Origin: JAOPZW01 sp963835295
GTDB lineage: Bacteria; Actinomycetota; Thermoleophilia; Solirubrobacterales; Solirubrobacteraceae
Length of the DNA stretch: 64,000 nucleotides
Assembly: GCA_963835295.1 (NCBI GenBank)
Contig: CAWIEX010000011.1
Location: forward strand, 248,001-312,000
Direction: 5' to 3'
The translations under genes were made by a program, and so were the position numbers. Position 1 is the first letter of the stretch. Each line of letters begins with the position of its first letter. Of the stretch, positions 18,235 through 25,663 are shown piece after piece. The notes beneath the pieces were generated by a model. That model was not told the DNA's origin, did not search any database, and saw nothing but the letters and a program-made list of their open reading frames with translations.

Positions 18235-18248
18235 CCAGAAGCTAGGCT
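18220..18248 (+). promoter_or_regulatory. Promoter of the first CarH-like gene (probably leaderless)
   Basis: -35 TTGTTC (18220-18225, inside an operator repeat), 17-bp spacer, -10 TAGGCT (18243-18248). Transcription would begin about 7 nt later, at the ATG itself. This explains the missing ribosome site and predicts autoregulation. Confidence 0.65.
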
Positions 18249-18254
18249 CCTAAG

Positions 18255-19106
18255 ATGTCCAACGCCACGCTTCGCATCGGTGAGCTCGCGCGGCGTTCCG
18301 GCGTCAGCGCCGACCTGCTCCGCGCGTGGGAGCGTCGTTACGGGCTGCTCACGCCGGCGCGCACGTCCGGCGGCTACCGGCTCTACAACGCCGATGATGA
18401 GGCGCGCGTGCGCTCGATGCGAGCACACCTCGCGCAGGGGCTCTCGGCCGCCGAGGCAGCGCGACTGGCTCGCGAGGCGACGGCCCTTCCCCCTGAGAAC
18501 AGCGCTCCGGCCGATCTCGCCGCAGCGCTGTGGTCGGCGCTTGACAGATTCGATGACGCAGGCGCGCAGGCGGCACTTGACCGGCTCGTGGCGACTTTCG
18601 GCATCGAAACCGTCGCCACGACGGCCATCCTGCCCTACCTCCGGACGCTCGGCGATCGCTGGAGCGAGGGTGACGCGTCGGTGGCCCAGGAGCACTTCGC
18701 GACCGGCCTCCTACGCGCGCGGCTGCTGGGCCTGGCCCGCGGCTGGGACCGCGGCGGCGGCCCCCGCGCGCTGCTCGCCTGTCCCTCGGGCGAGCGACAC
18801 GACCTCGGACTCATCATTTTCGGGCTCGCGCTGCGCGATCGCGGATGGCGCGTGACGTTCCTCGGTCCGGACACGCCGATCGAGACGCTCGCAGCGGCCG
18901 CCGACCAACTCGCGCCCGACGTGGTCGTGTTCTGCTCGCTCACGCGCGACCCGCTCGCCCGAGCCGCGGCCGGGATCGCGCGGATGGCCTCCTCGCGGCC
19001 CGTACTGCTCGCCGGCCCGGGCGCGGATGCCGAGGTGGCCGAGCGTTCGAGGGCACGGTTGCTCGCCGGGGGCCCGATCGAGGCGGCCGGCGAAGTGTCC
19101 GCGTAG
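18255..19106 (+). CDS. CarH/LitR-like B12-dependent photoreceptor MerR regulator (1)
   Basis: 283-aa light-sensing repressor candidate. The MerR winged helix (residues 5-72) has Arg-Ile-Gly-Glu-Leu-Ala-Arg-Arg-Ser-Gly-Val and Trp-Glu-Arg-Arg-Tyr-Gly. A four-helix bundle (~85-165) contains the diagnostic Trp136-x9-Glu146-His147 that senses the adenosyl group in CarH. The Rossmann B12 domain (~170-283) contains Glu180-x-His182-x-x-Gly185, His182 being the expected lower cobalt ligand. In characterised CarH proteins, the dark AdoCbl tetramer binds DNA and light breaks it. It is divergent from the HtaA-like gene across a six-repeat operator, and adjacent to the heliorhodopsin gene, which converges on it. 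It shares roughly three quarters of residues with the second copy at 27030, so it is an older paralogue, not part of the recent duplication. Confidence 0.93.
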   Translation: MSNATLRIGELARRSGVSADLLRAWERRYGLLTPARTSGGYRLYNADDEARVRSMRAHLAQGLSAAEAARLAREATALPPENSAPADLAAALWSALDRFDDAGAQAALDRLVATFGIETVATTAILPYLRTLGDRWSEGDASVAQEHFATGLLRARLLGLARGWDRGGGPRALLACPSGERHDLGLIIFGLALRDRGWRVTFLGPDTPIETLAAAADQLAPDVVVFCSLTRDPLARAAAGIARMASSRPVLLAGPGADAEVAERSRARLLAGGPIEAAGEVSA

Positions 19107-19223
19107 GGGACCCGGCGCCGCGAGGCATCGTCGCTCCGGGCCCATACCGGCGGCGGGCCTTCGCCGGATCTCGTTCGGCCGAACCGGATCGACGCGCCGG
19201 ACTCGTGGCCCGCGCGCGCCCGC

Positions 19224-20009
19224 TCAGCCGCCGGCGAGCGCGCCGGCGTAGACCTGCCAGGCCAGCGCGCTCTTAGCGACGAGGCTGAGGATCAGGTACA
19301 CGCGCTCGGCGAATCGCGGGTCCGCCCAGCGGCCGCGCCCGCGGTATTGCAGCCACATGTTGACCGCGAAGGTGTTGAAGAGCAGGAACAGTGTGATGAA
19401 GATCGCGACGACGAAGCCGGGGACGCCGTTGCCGTCGGTGGCAGAGATGACGAGTTGGGCCGCGATCGCGATCCACGGCACGGCGCCGATCACGCACCCG
19501 TAGATGAACGGCCGCCAGTCCACCTCATCGCGGCCGACGTTCATCTGCTCCTGCACGAGCCCGAAGAGGATCATCGCTGCGTTCGCCCCGAACAGGGCGA
19601 TAAGGGCGACGAGCTCGCTGACCCCGGCGAGCATCGCGATGAGCACGACCATGAGCGACGCGCTGACTGAGTACTCCCACCAGCGCGCCGGATTGACCCC
19701 GCGCGCGACGTTCGCCTCGTACCAGCGGCGCGGCCGCCCGCCGCTCAGCGTGAGGTGGTCGACCGCGGCGAGCAACAGGAACGCCGCGACCAGCCAGTCG
19801 ATGCGCACGCTGCCAAGGCTCGCAGCGCCGTAGTCGCCGGCGCCGGGCGGCCCGAGCAGGAACGACGCCCTGATGGGAAGCGAGGCGGCAGTCGCGAGCG
19901 CGAGCAGGACGACCGCCTGCAGCGCGTGCACCGAACCGACGATGACGTTCAGACGGCGCAGCCGGGAGGCCGCCGCAGCGTCGAGCTGGGCTGGCGCGGG
20001 GTCGGGCAT
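19224..20009 (-). CDS. Heliorhodopsin
   Basis: 261-aa seven-helix retinal protein of the heliorhodopsin family, which is inverted in the membrane relative to other rhodopsins. Landmarks: retinal Schiff-base Lys246 in Ser-Leu-Val-Ala-Lys-Ser-Ala-Leu-Ala-Trp-Gln (helix 7), counterion Glu112 in Trp-Trp-Glu-Tyr-Ser-Val-Ser-Ala-Ser (helix 3), and conserved His28 and His85 of the intracellular-side polar cavity. Also present are Leu-Phe-Gly-Ala-Asn-Ala-Ala-Met and the helix 6 Phe-Asn-Thr-Phe-Ala-Val-Asn. The length is typical. ATG 20009 starts the family-like N-terminus. It is divergent from the DHRS12-like SDR and convergent with the CarH-like gene. It probably senses light or modulates a neighbouring protein; known family members do not pump ions well. 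No retinal-synthesis gene (blh, crt) is in the window. A broken second copy lies at 28793-29043. Confidence 0.95.
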   Translation of the reverse strand: MPDPAPAQLDAAAASRLRRLNVIVGSVHALQAVVLLALATAASLPIRASFLLGPPGAGDYGAASLGSVRIDWLVAAFLLLAAVDHLTLSGGRPRRWYEANVARGVNPARWWEYSVSASLMVVLIAMLAGVSELVALIALFGANAAMILFGLVQEQMNVGRDEVDWRPFIYGCVIGAVPWIAIAAQLVISATDGNGVPGFVVAIFITLFLLFNTFAVNMWLQYRGRGRWADPRFAERVYLILSLVAKSALAWQVYAGALAGG

Positions 20010-20121
20010 GTTCCCAAGGTACGGGCGCGGGAGAGAAATGGACGCTCCGCTCCAGACGACCTGCAGCAGCCGCGCTGCTGTCGCTTTGAGCGATCCGCCT
20101 CCGCGTCCCGTATAGGGAGGA

Positions 20122-21111
20122 GTGATCGGCTCCGTGATTGACACGATTCTCGACCGCACGGTCGTCGCGGGCTATACGAGCGCCGGATACCGGATCCGCA
20201 GCCGTGCGTGGGACGCGGACGATCTTCGGTCGATGGACGGCAAGACGGTCCTCGTCACCGGTGCGACCTCGGGGCTCGGCCTGGCGGCCGCCGACGGGTT
20301 TGCCCGTCTCGGCGCGCGCGTGCGGCTGCTCGCGCGCAGCGAGGAGCGTGGGGAGCGAGCGCGCGCTGCCGTGGTCGAGGCGACGGGCAACCGCGACGTT
20401 CGGACGTATCTGTGCGACGTGAGCGACCTGCGCGACGTGCGGGCCTTCGCCGCGCGCTTCACCGCCGACGAGCCGCGCCTCGACGTCCTCGTCAACAACG
20501 CCGGCGTGCTGCCGCCCGAGCGGGCGGTCTCCGCGGACGGCAACGAGCTCGCGCTGGCGACGAACGTGCTCGGACCGTTCCTGCTCACGAACCTGCTGAT
20601 CCCTCTGCTCATGGAGAGCGCTCCGGCGCGGGTCATCAACGTCTCCTCAGGGGGGATGTACACGCAGCGCCTCCATGTCGAGGACCTGCAGTCCACAGGC
20701 GAGAAGTTCGACGGACCGACGGTGTACGCGCGGACCAAGCGCGCGCAGGCGATCCTCACCGAGCTGTGGGCGAAGCGGCTCGCCGGCAGCGGTGTCGTCG
20801 CGCACGCGATGCACCCCGGCTGGGTCGACACGCCGGGCGTCGCGTCCTCGCTGCCGCGCTTTCACCGGCTGACCGGACCGCTGCTGCGCAGCCCGGAACA
20901 GGGAGCCGACACGATCGTCTGGCTCGGCGCGGCTGCCGAGCCGGGCGAGAGCTCCGGCGGCTTCTGGCACGACCGCAGACGGCGCCCGACGCATCGCGTG
21001 CCGTGGACGAGGGAGACGCCCGAGGATCGCCAGCGGCTCTGGCGCGAGTGCGAGCGCCTCACCGGCCGGCACGCAGTCCCGGCCCCGGCTCCGACCCACG
21101 CACACCCATAA
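20122..21111 (+). CDS. DHRS12-like short-chain dehydrogenase/reductase, copy A
   Basis: 329-aa SDR with a ~40-residue N-terminal extension containing Ser-Ala-Gly-Tyr, as in the DHRS12 subgroup. NAD(P)-binding Thr-Gly-Ala-Thr-Ser-Gly-Leu-Gly sits at 46-53, followed by Asn-Asn-Ala-Gly, catalytic Ser in Val-Ser-Ser-Gly-Gly-Met-Tyr, and Tyr-x3-Lys in Tyr-Ala-Arg-Thr-Lys. The C-terminal Met-His-Pro-Gly-Trp-Val-Asp-Thr-Pro-Gly-Val is a strong subgroup marker. The substrate is unknown. GTG 20122 is preceded by GGGAGG only 1 nt away. A TATAGG -10 7 nt earlier suggests the message may start at the GTG; GTG 20134 is the alternative. The next gene follows after 11 nt, so they share a transcript. Confidence 0.9.
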   Translation: MIGSVIDTILDRTVVAGYTSAGYRIRSRAWDADDLRSMDGKTVLVTGATSGLGLAAADGFARLGARVRLLARSEERGERARAAVVEATGNRDVRTYLCDVSDLRDVRAFAARFTADEPRLDVLVNNAGVLPPERAVSADGNELALATNVLGPFLLTNLLIPLLMESAPARVINVSSGGMYTQRLHVEDLQSTGEKFDGPTVYARTKRAQAILTELWAKRLAGSGVVAHAMHPGWVDTPGVASSLPRFHRLTGPLLRSPEQGADTIVWLGAAAEPGESSGGFWHDRRRRPTHRVPWTRETPEDRQRLWRECERLTGRHAVPAPAPTHAHP

Positions 21112-21122
21112 CGGAGAAGCCG

Positions 21123-22025
21123 ATGGCCCACTACACCGCAAGCATCGAAACGCCGCGTCCCCCGGCCGAGACGTTCGCGTACCTCAGCGACTTCTCCACA
21201 ACGGAGCAGTGGGACCCAGGCGTCGTCGAGGCGCAGCGGATCGGCGACGCCCCAGTCGGGCACGGGACCGAGTTCCGGCTGGTCGCCGCGTTCCTCGGCC
21301 GCAAGACCGCACTCACCTACCGGATCGTCGAGTTCGAGCCGGGCGAAGCCGTCACGCTGCGGGGCGAGAACGCGACCGTCATCTCGCTCGACAGGATCAC
21401 GTTCGAGCCGTCCGACGGCGGCACGCGCGTCACCTACGACGCCGACCTCGCGCTGAAGGGGCCGCTGCGGATCGCCGACCCGCTCCTCGGACTCGCCTTC
21501 GATCGCGTCGGCGACCGCGCCCTCGAAGGGCTGCGCAAGACGCTCGGCAGTCGCCAACCGCCACGGCTGCCGCGTCTGTCGGGACGAAGCCTCGACGGCC
21601 ATCACCACCACTTGCCCGACGACCTGCGCGCGCAGCACACCTTCATCGTCGCCGCGTTCCGACGCGAGCAGCAGGCGCTCGTCGACGAATGGCTCCCATG
21701 GCTGGTCGACCTGGAGGAGCGTCGCCCGGACGTCGCCGTCTACGAACTCCCGGTCCTGTCGTCCGCGTATTCGCCGGCCCGCTGGTTTATCGACGGCGGC
21801 ATGGCGCGCGGTGTCGGGACCGACGCCGCGCGCGCCCGGACGATCACGGTCTACACCGACGTCGCCAAGGCCGTGCGCGAACTCGGACTGGCCGGCACCG
21901 ACACGATCGCCGTCCTGCTCGTCGACCGCTCGGGCCGCATCCTCGCCCGCGAACACGGCACCTTCGACGACCAGAAGACGATGCGGCTCACCGCGGCGCT
22001 CGAGCGCTCGAGCGACGACGCCTGA
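21123..22025 (+). CDS. SRPBCC-domain protein fused to a thioredoxin-like C-terminal domain
   Basis: 300 aa. Residues 1-145 form an SRPBCC (START-like) ligand-binding domain: the start Tyr-Thr-Ala-Ser-Ile-Glu, Ala-Tyr-Leu-Ser-Asp-Phe and Trp-Asp-Pro-Gly-Val are typical of coenzyme Q-binding/polyketide cyclase-like members. After a His-rich linker (Gly-His-His-His-His near 160) a second domain starts with Gln-His-Thr-Phe-Ile-Val-Ala-Ala-Phe. It contains an Asp-Gly-Gly-Met segment and ends Leu-Leu-Val-Asp-Arg-Ser-Gly-Arg-Ile-Leu followed by a Gly-x-Phe-Asp motif. That strand order resembles thioredoxin/ATP10-like folds, but there is no Cys-x-x-Cys, so a redox role is doubtful. It is cotranscribed with the SDR. 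The second copy of this gene retains only the SRPBCC half. Confidence 0.8.
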   Translation: MAHYTASIETPRPPAETFAYLSDFSTTEQWDPGVVEAQRIGDAPVGHGTEFRLVAAFLGRKTALTYRIVEFEPGEAVTLRGENATVISLDRITFEPSDGGTRVTYDADLALKGPLRIADPLLGLAFDRVGDRALEGLRKTLGSRQPPRLPRLSGRSLDGHHHHLPDDLRAQHTFIVAAFRREQQALVDEWLPWLVDLEERRPDVAVYELPVLSSAYSPARWFIDGGMARGVGTDAARARTITVYTDVAKAVRELGLAGTDTIAVLLVDRSGRILAREHGTFDDQKTMRLTAALERSSDDA

Positions 22026-22180
22026 AGGTCGCTGCCAGATCGAGCGCGCGCTCGCTCGGGACGACCAGCGCCAGCGACAAACAGCCGCCCAGCCTGGCGC
22101 GGGAGGCCGGAGCGCTCGCCGATGAGACTGGCGCCTGGATAATGCTTCGGTGGGCGCCCCGGAGCTGACAGGAACGTAGC

Positions 22181-23107
22181 GTGGCGCGGCGCGCGCTCGT
22201 GACCGGCGCCACCGGGTTCGTGGGCGCGCGGCTGGCCGCCGCGCTCGCCGATCGCGGCTGGGCGGTGCGCTGTCTCGTGCGCGACCGGTCGCGGGCGCAG
22301 GGGCTGGCAGACCGCGGCTTCGAGCTCCACGAGGCCGACGTCCTCGATGCGGAAGCGCTGCGCGGGGCCGGAGAGGGGGTCGAGATCGCCTACTACCTGA
22401 TTCACGCGATGGGGCGCGGGACCACCCGGGGCGGGTTCGAGGAACGCGAGCGGCAGGGCGCGCGGAACTTCGCCGAGATGGCCAAGCGGGAGGGAGTCGC
22501 CCGGGACGTCTACCTGGGCGGGCTGGGTGACCGCCCGGCGTCGGCGCACCTGCGCAGCCGCCACCGGACCGCCGAGATCCTCGCCGAGCTGGGGCCCCCA
22601 CTCACCTACTTCCGCGCCGGGATGATCGTCGGGGCGGGAAGCGAGTCCTACCGAACGCTGCGCTACCTCGTGCAGCGGCTTCCCGCGATGATCGGCCCCG
22701 CGTGGCTCAAGACGCCCACGCAGGCGATCGCGATCGACGACGTGATCGCCTACCTGGTGGCGGCGCCCGACGTCCCCGCCTCAGCGGGCCGCGAGGTGCA
22801 GATCGCAGGTCCCGACGTCCTCTCCTACGGCCAGATGCTCGATCTGATGGCGGATGCCCTCGGCGTGCGGCGGCGCCCCCGGGTGCCGGTGCCGCTCATC
22901 ACGCCGTGGCTGTCCTCGCTCTGGATCGGACTCGTCACCCCGGTGGACGCGGGAGTCGCCCGCCCGCTCGTGGAGGGCCTCTCGACACCCACCACCGTCA
23001 CCGACAGCTCGGGGGCGGAGCTCTTCGACGTACACCCGATGCCCTTCATGGACGCGCTCCGCACCGCACTCGACGAGGATCACGACGCGCCAGCCCCGGC
23101 GGGGTGA
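22181..23107 (+). CDS. NAD(P)-binding epimerase-like protein (YbjT/SDR_a5 type)
   Basis: 308-aa atypical extended SDR. The Rossmann start is Ala-Leu-Val-Thr-Gly-Ala-Thr-Gly-Phe-Val-Gly, with Tyr-Tyr-Leu-Ile-His-Ala-Met-Gly near residue 70 (a signature of the NmrA/YbjT-like group that precedes DUF2867 in larger homologues). A substrate-domain stretch Gln-Ile-Ala-Gly-Pro-Asp-Val-Leu-Ser-Tyr follows. The usual Tyr-x3-Lys is replaced, so catalysis is uncertain. GTG 22181 has AGGA 8 nt upstream. A 155-bp gap separates it from the SRPBCC gene. Its 3' half is fused to the SRPBCC start in copy B. Confidence 0.87.
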   Translation: MARRALVTGATGFVGARLAAALADRGWAVRCLVRDRSRAQGLADRGFELHEADVLDAEALRGAGEGVEIAYYLIHAMGRGTTRGGFEERERQGARNFAEMAKREGVARDVYLGGLGDRPASAHLRSRHRTAEILAELGPPLTYFRAGMIVGAGSESYRTLRYLVQRLPAMIGPAWLKTPTQAIAIDDVIAYLVAAPDVPASAGREVQIAGPDVLSYGQMLDLMADALGVRRRPRVPVPLITPWLSSLWIGLVTPVDAGVARPLVEGLSTPTTVTDSSGAELFDVHPMPFMDALRTALDEDHDAPAPAG

Positions 23108-23188
23108 GCGCTCTGGAGACGCGGCGGGCAGGGACGAGCCCGCGAAGACCGGCAGTGCCTTGAGTCCCGGAGCCCGTACCTTCGAGAC

Positions 23189-23935
23189 GTGCCGCCGTTC
23201 GGAGTCCCGCAGATCGTCGCCGCCGTCTCGGCTGCCGGCTCGGTGCTCGACGCCGGCTGCGGGAGCGCGCGACTGACGCTGGCGTTCGCCGAAGCGGGCG
23301 CGGCGGAGGTCGTCGGCATCGACACCAGCCGCCAACGCCTCGCGCAGGGACGCGCGCGGCTCTCGGCGCACCGGATGGGCGCCCGCGTGAAGCTGATCGA
23401 GGCGGACTTCGACCACGCGCTGCCGTTCTCCGACGGCCGGTTCGCCGCAGCCGCGAGCCGCCTGGCGCTGATGATCGCGGCCGACCCGGTGGCGACGCTG
23501 CGAGAGCTGCGGCGCGTGACCGCAGCCGGCGGACGCATCGTCACCGCACTGTGGGCGCCGGTCGACGAGAACCCGTGGTTCGCGCTCCCCCGCGCCGCCG
23601 CCGCCACGGTCCTCGGCCCCGAGCGCGCCGACTACGCGCGCGCCTTCGGTCGCCTCGGCAGCCCCGAAGAGGCAACGGCGGCCCATCGCGCCGCCGGGCT
23701 CTCAGACGTGCAAGCGACGACGCTGCGGGAAACGCTCGACGTCCCGGACGCGACCGGCCTCTGGAGCTGGATAACCCGCGAGAACGGTCACGTGCGCCGC
23801 CTGGACGCGACGCTCAGCGTCTCTGAACGCGCAGCCGTGCTCGACGAGCTCGACCGGCTGGCCGCCGGCCACCGCACACATGACGACTCCCTTGCTCTTC
23901 CGCGCGCCATGACGCTCGTGACAGCCACCGTCTGA
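23189..23935 (+). CDS. Class I SAM-dependent methyltransferase, copy A
   Basis: 248 aa. Motif I is Val-Leu-Asp-Ala-Gly-Cys-Gly-Ser-Ala (~residues 19-27), the acidic ribose-binding residue is in Val-Val-Gly-Ile-Asp-Thr-Ser, motif II lies around Ala-Asp-Phe-Asp-His, and a post-motif reads Leu-Arg-Glu-Leu-Arg-Arg-Val-Thr. The fold is that of Methyltransf_11/UbiE-like enzymes acting on small molecules. GTG 23189 is the only start in frame after the preceding gene's stop. The upstream in-frame residues Pro-Tyr-Leu-Arg-Asp look family-like, so the native start may have been lost. It is almost identical to the copy at 30978. Confidence 0.87.
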   Translation: MPPFGVPQIVAAVSAAGSVLDAGCGSARLTLAFAEAGAAEVVGIDTSRQRLAQGRARLSAHRMGARVKLIEADFDHALPFSDGRFAAAASRLALMIAADPVATLRELRRVTAAGGRIVTALWAPVDENPWFALPRAAAATVLGPERADYARAFGRLGSPEEATAAHRAAGLSDVQATTLRETLDVPDATGLWSWITRENGHVRRLDATLSVSERAAVLDELDRLAAGHRTHDDSLALPRAMTLVTATV

Positions 23936-23949
23936 CTTGGCTCGGCGCC

Positions 23950-24075
23950 GACGTCGAGATCGACGCCGGCATCTCGAACGCATCGCCGCCGTCGATGGCG
24001 GCCCACGACGAGATCGTGGACTGGATCCGCGAACGTACGCGCAAAGAAGGGGATGAGCCGCGCGCCATCGCCTGA
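23950..24075 (+). pseudogene. Doc-like toxin, C-terminal remnant
   Basis: 42 codons match the end of the Doc-like gene in copy B: Glu-Ile-Asp-Ala-Gly-Ile, then His-Asp-Glu-Ile-Val-Asp-Trp-Ile-Arg-Glu-Arg-Thr-Arg-Lys-Glu-Gly. The catalytic region and the antitoxin are missing here, so copy A lost the rest by deletion just after the methyltransferase stop. Confidence 0.75.
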
Positions 24076-24308
24076 CACCCGTTCGACTGCGGTCGCCCGG
24101 CGTGCGGCAGTCTCGATCGCGTCCGGATCGGACCTCCCGATGGCCGCGACCCCTGGTGGTCGTCAGTTCCGCGCCCGGCTCTGCCGGCGAAGCCAATTGG
24201 TAACCCGAGCCGTGAGAAGCACTGTGAGAAGCGTCGCGGGATTTCCGCCGCGGCCCGGGCCTTCCGATGCTTCTGAAGATCCCGATGGATACGGGATCTA
24301 CGGAACGA

Positions 24309-24392
24309 TGGGACATCGCGACCCGGCGACGCACCAGGTTGAGGGCCTTGTCCGGGGATTCCCGGGTGGAGGTTCGAGTCCTCTTCGGCGCA
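24309..24392 (+). tRNA. tRNA-Leu(GAG)-like 3' fragment (acceptor 5' strand missing), copy A
   Basis: D-arm (GCG/CGC), anticodon arm with GAG and one mismatch, long variable stem-loop typical of tRNA-Leu, T-arm GGAGG-TTCGAGT-CCTCT and 3' acceptor TCGGCGC-A are all present. The matching 5' acceptor strand (GCGCCGA) is absent upstream. This is the part of a tRNA usually carried at the far attachment site of an integrated element, so it is unlikely to make a charged tRNA. A hairpin follows at once, and a relaxase fragment lies 60 bp on. Confidence 0.6.
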
Positions 24393-24398
24393 TAGCGG

Positions 24399-24424
24399 AA
24401 GGCCCCGCACCTGCGGGGCTTTCG
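24399..24424 (+). terminator. Terminator after the tRNA-Leu fragment, copy A
   Basis: 8-bp GC-rich hairpin (GCCCCGCA with TGCGGGGC) followed by CTTTCG. The same hairpin follows copy B. Confidence 0.75.
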
Positions 24425-24455
24425 CGCTGCCAGGGCTCGCCAGGGCACGATTGGT

Positions 24456-24785
24456 AACAGCCGCCGCCCACCCGACACGCCTCGCGCTTCAGATACCCCA
24501 GCGCCGCGTCGATCGTCGACTCGTGCGCCTCGACCAGCGCCCCCGCCAGCGCCGGATCGCCGATCGCGAACAGCACGCTCACCGACTTGAGCCCCGAGAA
24601 CGTCACATCAAAGGCCGCCACCTTCGAGCGCCCCCCGACGCGCTTCAGACGCTCTCCGGTCCCCGGGTGACGGCCGTCCATGAGCGCCATGAACCCGTCG
24701 TCGTCAACCGGGCCGCCGAGCCGGAGGGTCTCGGCTCCGGCACCGGCCCAGCGGCCCGGGGACTCGCCGCGGCCGGAGCACGACA
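24456..24785 (-). pseudogene. MobF relaxase, N-terminal fragment
   Basis: About 110 codons align to residues ~25-135 of the intact relaxase at 6377-9598. Landmarks are Gly-Glu-Ser-Pro-Gly-Arg-Trp, Asp-Asp-Gly-Phe-Met-Ala-Leu-Met, Lys-Ser-Val-Ser-Val-Leu-Phe-Ala and Arg-Glu-Ala-Cys-Arg-Val. The first tyrosines, the three-His site and the helicase are gone. It is a relative of, not identical to, the intact gene, so it comes from another element. It lies directly against the tRNA-Leu fragment, as expected of an element's end. Confidence 0.85.
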
Positions 24786-24822
24786 AGCCCACGAGTTCAT
24801 CTCTGCAACAAGGAGGCTTCTC

Positions 24823-25206
24823 GTGTCGAACGTGTCTACTACTGGCGACCGCGACCACTCGACCGGTCGCCTCCACGAGGCTGCGCGGGCGCATCCGCTC
24901 GCACGGATCCGTCAACGCCGCGACGAACTTCGCGCCCAAGACGGCGCTGCCGCTCATGGTGTCGTTCATGACCATCGCCGTCCTGGCACTGGTCATCGCG
25001 CTGGCAACACATGGCCAGCTCGGCTGCACCGACCGCCAGGTCAGCGAGGCGAGGCCCCCGAAGCGCGGTGGGAAGGCGCGCCTTCGCGTTCCAGCCGCGC
25101 CCTAGCGCACGTCATGGCGATCATCGGCCGGTCTCCGCCGCCCGATGCCGCCCAACGAGACTGCGCGCGGGATCGTGACTGCGGAGATGCGCGCGGCGCT
25201 CGCTGA
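24823..25206 (+). CDS. Possible small gene with strong ribosome site, probably frameshifted
   Basis: A textbook AAGGAGG lies 6 nt before GTG 24823. The frame begins Ser-Asn-Val-Ser-Thr-Thr-Gly-Asp-Arg-Asp-His and stays plausible for ~45 residues, then becomes Arg/His-rich. The +1 neighbouring frame at 24960-25020 encodes a clean hydrophobic helix (Met-Thr-Ile-Ala-Val-Leu-Ala-Leu-Val-Ile-Ala-Leu-Ala) ending at 25105. A frameshift joining the two would give a ~90-residue single-helix membrane protein. Product unknown. Confidence 0.3.
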   Translation: MSNVSTTGDRDHSTGRLHEAARAHPLARIRQRRDELRAQDGAAAHGVVHDHRRPGTGHRAGNTWPARLHRPPGQRGEAPEARWEGAPSRSSRALAHVMAIIGRSPPPDAAQRDCARDRDCGDARGAR

Positions 25207-25663
25207 CGCCTGACAGAGCAGTCGCGCTCGCCGACCTCGGCGCTGCTCCTGTCCATGCGCCTCGGCACCGAGACGCGGGACGGGCGACGGAACCGGCGCG
25301 CTTCTGCTTTCGTGCGGGGAAGCGAACGTCGCCGAGTTCAGCGGTCGGACGCTCGCCTGGGACGACCACCGGGCGCCCGGCCGACGAGGCGCTGACTTCC
25401 GTCTTGCCAGGGCGAAGCGAGCGCCCGGACAGTGCGCCCGCAGACGATCGAGCTCGTCCCTTGCGGCGTCCGGGGACTGACCCCGACGCGCGCGCTCCCG
25501 AGGCGCGCGCTCGCGCCGGCACGCGGCAACGCGCTCCACGCGCTGTCGCGCCGCCCCTCGCATGAGAAGGAGAGCAGCCAGGCGCTCGCTGCTCCTGTTC
25601 CACAGTTGCGGTAACTCCGACGCGCTTGTCCACTCACTGCCCTGCTTCTTTCGGGTAACGCTG
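25207..25663. other. Region without a supportable gene
   Basis: A minus-strand frame here is Arg/Ala/Ser-rich with a short helical-looking stretch near 25450-25580 but no start, ribosome site or motif. I see nothing else. Confidence 0.35.

Larger units (their letters stand above)
19224..24424. repeat. Large duplicated block, copy A
   Basis: Heliorhodopsin, SDR, SRPBCC protein, epimerase-like protein, methyltransferase, Doc remnant, tRNA-Leu 3' fragment and terminator. The same order recurs at 28793-32643 with 535-bp and 1316-bp deletions there. The methyltransferase genes differ by about one residue. Copy A instead lacks most of the toxin-antitoxin module. Confidence 0.9.

Noticed and set aside
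20010..20121. CarH operator in the heliorhodopsin-SDR divergent region
   Set aside because: No ACAA/TTGT pairs at 11-bp steps are present. The region has only a possible TATAGG -10 for the SDR.
20862..22601. 579-codon minus-strand frame over the SDR and SRPBCC genes
   Set aside because: Antisense shadow of three well-supported genes; Arg-rich and motif-free.
23160..23190. Shared CCCGTACCTT motif before heliorhodopsin and the methyltransferase as an ECF promoter
   Set aside because: The supposed -35 elements are at different distances, so the similarity may be chance.
24196..24458. ATTGGTAAC at 24196-24204 and 24450-24458 as element borders
   Set aside because: Nine bases is short, and the motif is absent at copy B. 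Recorded but not interpreted.
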